From an uncultured Oscillospiraceae bacterium (GTDB taxonomy: Bacteria; Bacillota; Clostridia; Oscillospirales; Oscillospiraceae): 5,710 nt of DNA. Shown piece after piece: positions 4,371 to 5,710 of the stretch. The translations under genes and the position numbers were made by a program. Position 1 is the first letter of the stretch. Every line of letters starts with the position of its first letter. Location: positions 1 through 5,710 of the forward strand of contig CAKTBC010000107.1 of NCBI GenBank assembly GCA_934533005.1, written 5' to 3'. Under the pieces are notes generated by a model. It saw only the letters and a list, made by a program, of their open reading frames with translations. It ran no database searches and was not told the origin of the DNA.

Positions 4371-5710
4371 TTACTCCTCCCCGGCGGCGAGAGTGATCTC
4401 GCCGTCGGTATCCGTGCGCAGCACGGTGATATCGTATTTGGCCAGCCGGTCGAGAACCTTCTGCGTCGGGTGGCCATAGGTATTATATCCAACGCAAATG
4501 ACCGCCGTTTCCGGCGTGATCGCTTCCAGAAGTTCTTTGCAGGTGGACGTGTTCGAGCCGTGGTGCGCTACGAACAGCACCTCGGCATCCGGCAGCGGAG
4601 CAGACGCGACGAGCGCCTTTTCCGCTTTAGAGGGCGCGTCGCCGAGGATGAACGCTTCAAAATCCCCCTGCGCAGCCTCGATGATGAGGCCGTTTTCGTT
4701 TGCATTCTCTGACTCCGGCAGCAGCGGCGGCCATACGGTGAGCTCTGCCGTACCGAGCGGCAGCGTCATGTCCCCGTTCACATACTCTACGCTGGTTCCC
4801 TGCCGCTCCGCCGCATCCAGTATCTCCGCGAGCAGGGACGAGCCCTCCGTCTCGCGCGGCAGATAGAGCGTACCGACGCGCACGCGCTGCAGGAGCTGCG
4901 CCGCGCCGTTGGCGTGGTCGGTGTGAAGGTGCGTGAGGATGAGCGCGTCGACGTCTCTCCGGCATTCTCCGCCGAGAAACTGCACGGCGCTTTTCCCGGC
5001 GTCATGCGTGACCCAGCTTCCGCCGCAGTCGACCACCGCGGCGTGTTCGCCGCTCGTGAGAACGATGCATTCGCCCTGCCCGACATCGAGCGCCGTGAGG
5101 CGGAGCGTGTCGCTCCAATGGAGCTTCGTGATCCCGGCGGCGGCAAAGAGCAGCGCGAGCGAGAGCCCCACCGGCACGAGCGCGCGAAAGCGTCCGGTTT
5201 TCCGGGAGCGCAGCCATGCGGCAAGGAAGAGCACGTAAACGAGCGCAAGCCAGCCGAGAAAGAGCCGATTTCGCACATAAACGTTCGCGCACGGGAGGCG
5301 CGAGAGGAAGCCGGACACCGCATAGATATACCGAACGCCCCACGCGAGGACGCCTCCTGCCAGCGCCGCGGCGCCGGGAAGGAGTGCGCCGAGCACCACG
5401 GTGATGTATCCGCCGATGTAGACCGCCGATACGATCCACAGGCAGAGGATATTGGAGACCGGCGCTACGACCGACACCGAGCCGAAATGTACCGCCGTGA
5501 GCGGCACGGAAAGCGCCATGGCGCCGATGCTGCTCGAAACCGAGCCAGCGGCAAACAGGAGCAGCCGCCGCGCAAAACGGTTTTTGGCGATCTGCGTTTC
5601 GTCGATCCTCCGGCCGAGAGCACGGTACATCCGCTCGGAAAGGAGCCAGATGCCCGCCACGGAGGAAAAGCTCAGCTGCAAGCTGACGCTCGCGCAGGCG
5701 GAGGGGTTGA
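4371..5710 (-). CDS. comEC: ComEC/Rec2 DNA uptake channel protein, C-terminal part (5' end outside window)
   Basis: ComEC forms the inner-membrane channel for single-stranded DNA during natural transformation. The frame stays open to the right edge, where NPSACASVSLQLSFSSVAGI reads as the conserved start of the Competence-domain core, so the TTG at 5681 is not the start. About 445 residues are visible, and some 300 N-terminal residues should lie outside. Hydrophobic helices fill the first part, down to about position 5130. Then comes the metallo-beta-lactamase domain: LTALDVGQGE, VDCGGSW, the metal motif HLHTDH (4914-4931) after LILT, ILGDAP, and VAHHGSNTST. All metal-binding motifs are intact, which fits an active domain proposed to degrade the non-transported strand. 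The protein ends TDGEITLAAGEE with the holA ribosome binding site in its last codons. Whether the cell is transformable cannot be told from this window. Confidence 0.95.
   Translation of the reverse strand, partial: NPSACASVSLQLSFSSVAGIWLLSERMYRALGRRIDETQIAKNRFARRLLLFAAGSVSSSIGAMALSVPLTAVHFGSVSVVAPVSNILCLWIVSAVYIGGYITVVLGALLPGAAALAGGVLAWGVRYIYAVSGFLSRLPCANVYVRNRLFLGWLALVYVLFLAAWLRSRKTGRFRALVPVGLSLALLFAAAGITKLHWSDTLRLTALDVGQGECIVLTSGEHAAVVDCGGSWVTHDAGKSAVQFLGGECRRDVDALILTHLHTDHANGAAQLLQRVRVGTLYLPRETEGSSLLAEILDAAERQGTSVEYVNGDMTLPLGTAELTVWPPLLPESENANENGLIIEAAQGDFEAFILGDAPSKAEKALVASAPLPDAEVLFVAHHGSNTSTCKELLEAITPETAVICVGYNTYGHPTQKVLDRLAKYDITVLRTDTDGEITLAAGEE

Noticed and set aside
3715..4479. Long plus-strand open frame of 254 codons opposite holA and the end of comEC
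   Set aside because: It has no recognisable domain, is rich in R, A, E and D without a coherent fold, and is fully explained as the complement of high-GC holA coding sequence.
5679..5681. TTG as the start of comEC
   Set aside because: The frame continues to the window edge with conserved ComEC sequence (NPSACASVS before QLSF), so the gene is only cut by the window.

Overview
This window looks like the chromosome of a high-GC member of the Clostridia, probably in or near the Oscillospiraceae. That placement is inferred from family content: a DUF421-DUF4363 pair, a DUF4093-type TOPRIM protein behind holA, NrdR, and strong AGGAGG-type ribosome binding sites. No 16S or other decisive marker is present. 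Nothing points to a phage, transposon, CRISPR array or other mobile element.

Layout from left to right. Positions 1-821 (minus) hold most of a GMP synthase that is only the ATP pyrophosphatase half of the enzyme. Its start is fixed by a ribosome binding site and an in-frame stop just upstream. After a 30-base divergent gap, positions 852-1909 (plus) hold a two-gene unit with ATGA start/stop overlap: a YetF/DUF421 membrane protein and a DUF4363 protein. This unit converges on nrdR (1906-2364, minus), and the two stop codons share one TTAA. A good promoter for nrdR lies at 2401-2429.

Positions 2365-2534 are the only sizeable gap (170 bases). It carries the nrdR promoter and a perfect 16-base inverted repeat (2463-2478 / 2517-2532). 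The right arm of the repeat contains the ribosome binding site of a small putative membrane-protein gene (2535-2771, plus). The last 135 bases of that gene lie opposite the 3' end of an RNase M5-like TOPRIM gene (2637-3323, minus).

Positions 2637-5710 (minus) form one compact block transcribed leftward: comEC (5' end outside the window), holA, and the RNase M5-like gene. holA starts 5 bases after the comEC stop, and the RNase M5-like gene overlaps the end of holA by 8 bases. This mixes DNA uptake, replication clamp loading and RNA maturation, a typical housekeeping string. The inverted repeat is a candidate terminator for it, just before the nrdR promoter.

Most of the window is ordinary housekeeping sequence. 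The points worth a second look are the stand-alone GMP synthase PPase subunit, the antisense overlap between the small membrane ORF and an unusually long C-terminal tail on the RNase M5-like protein, and the inverted repeat covering the small ORF's ribosome binding site. No clearly new multi-gene system is visible.
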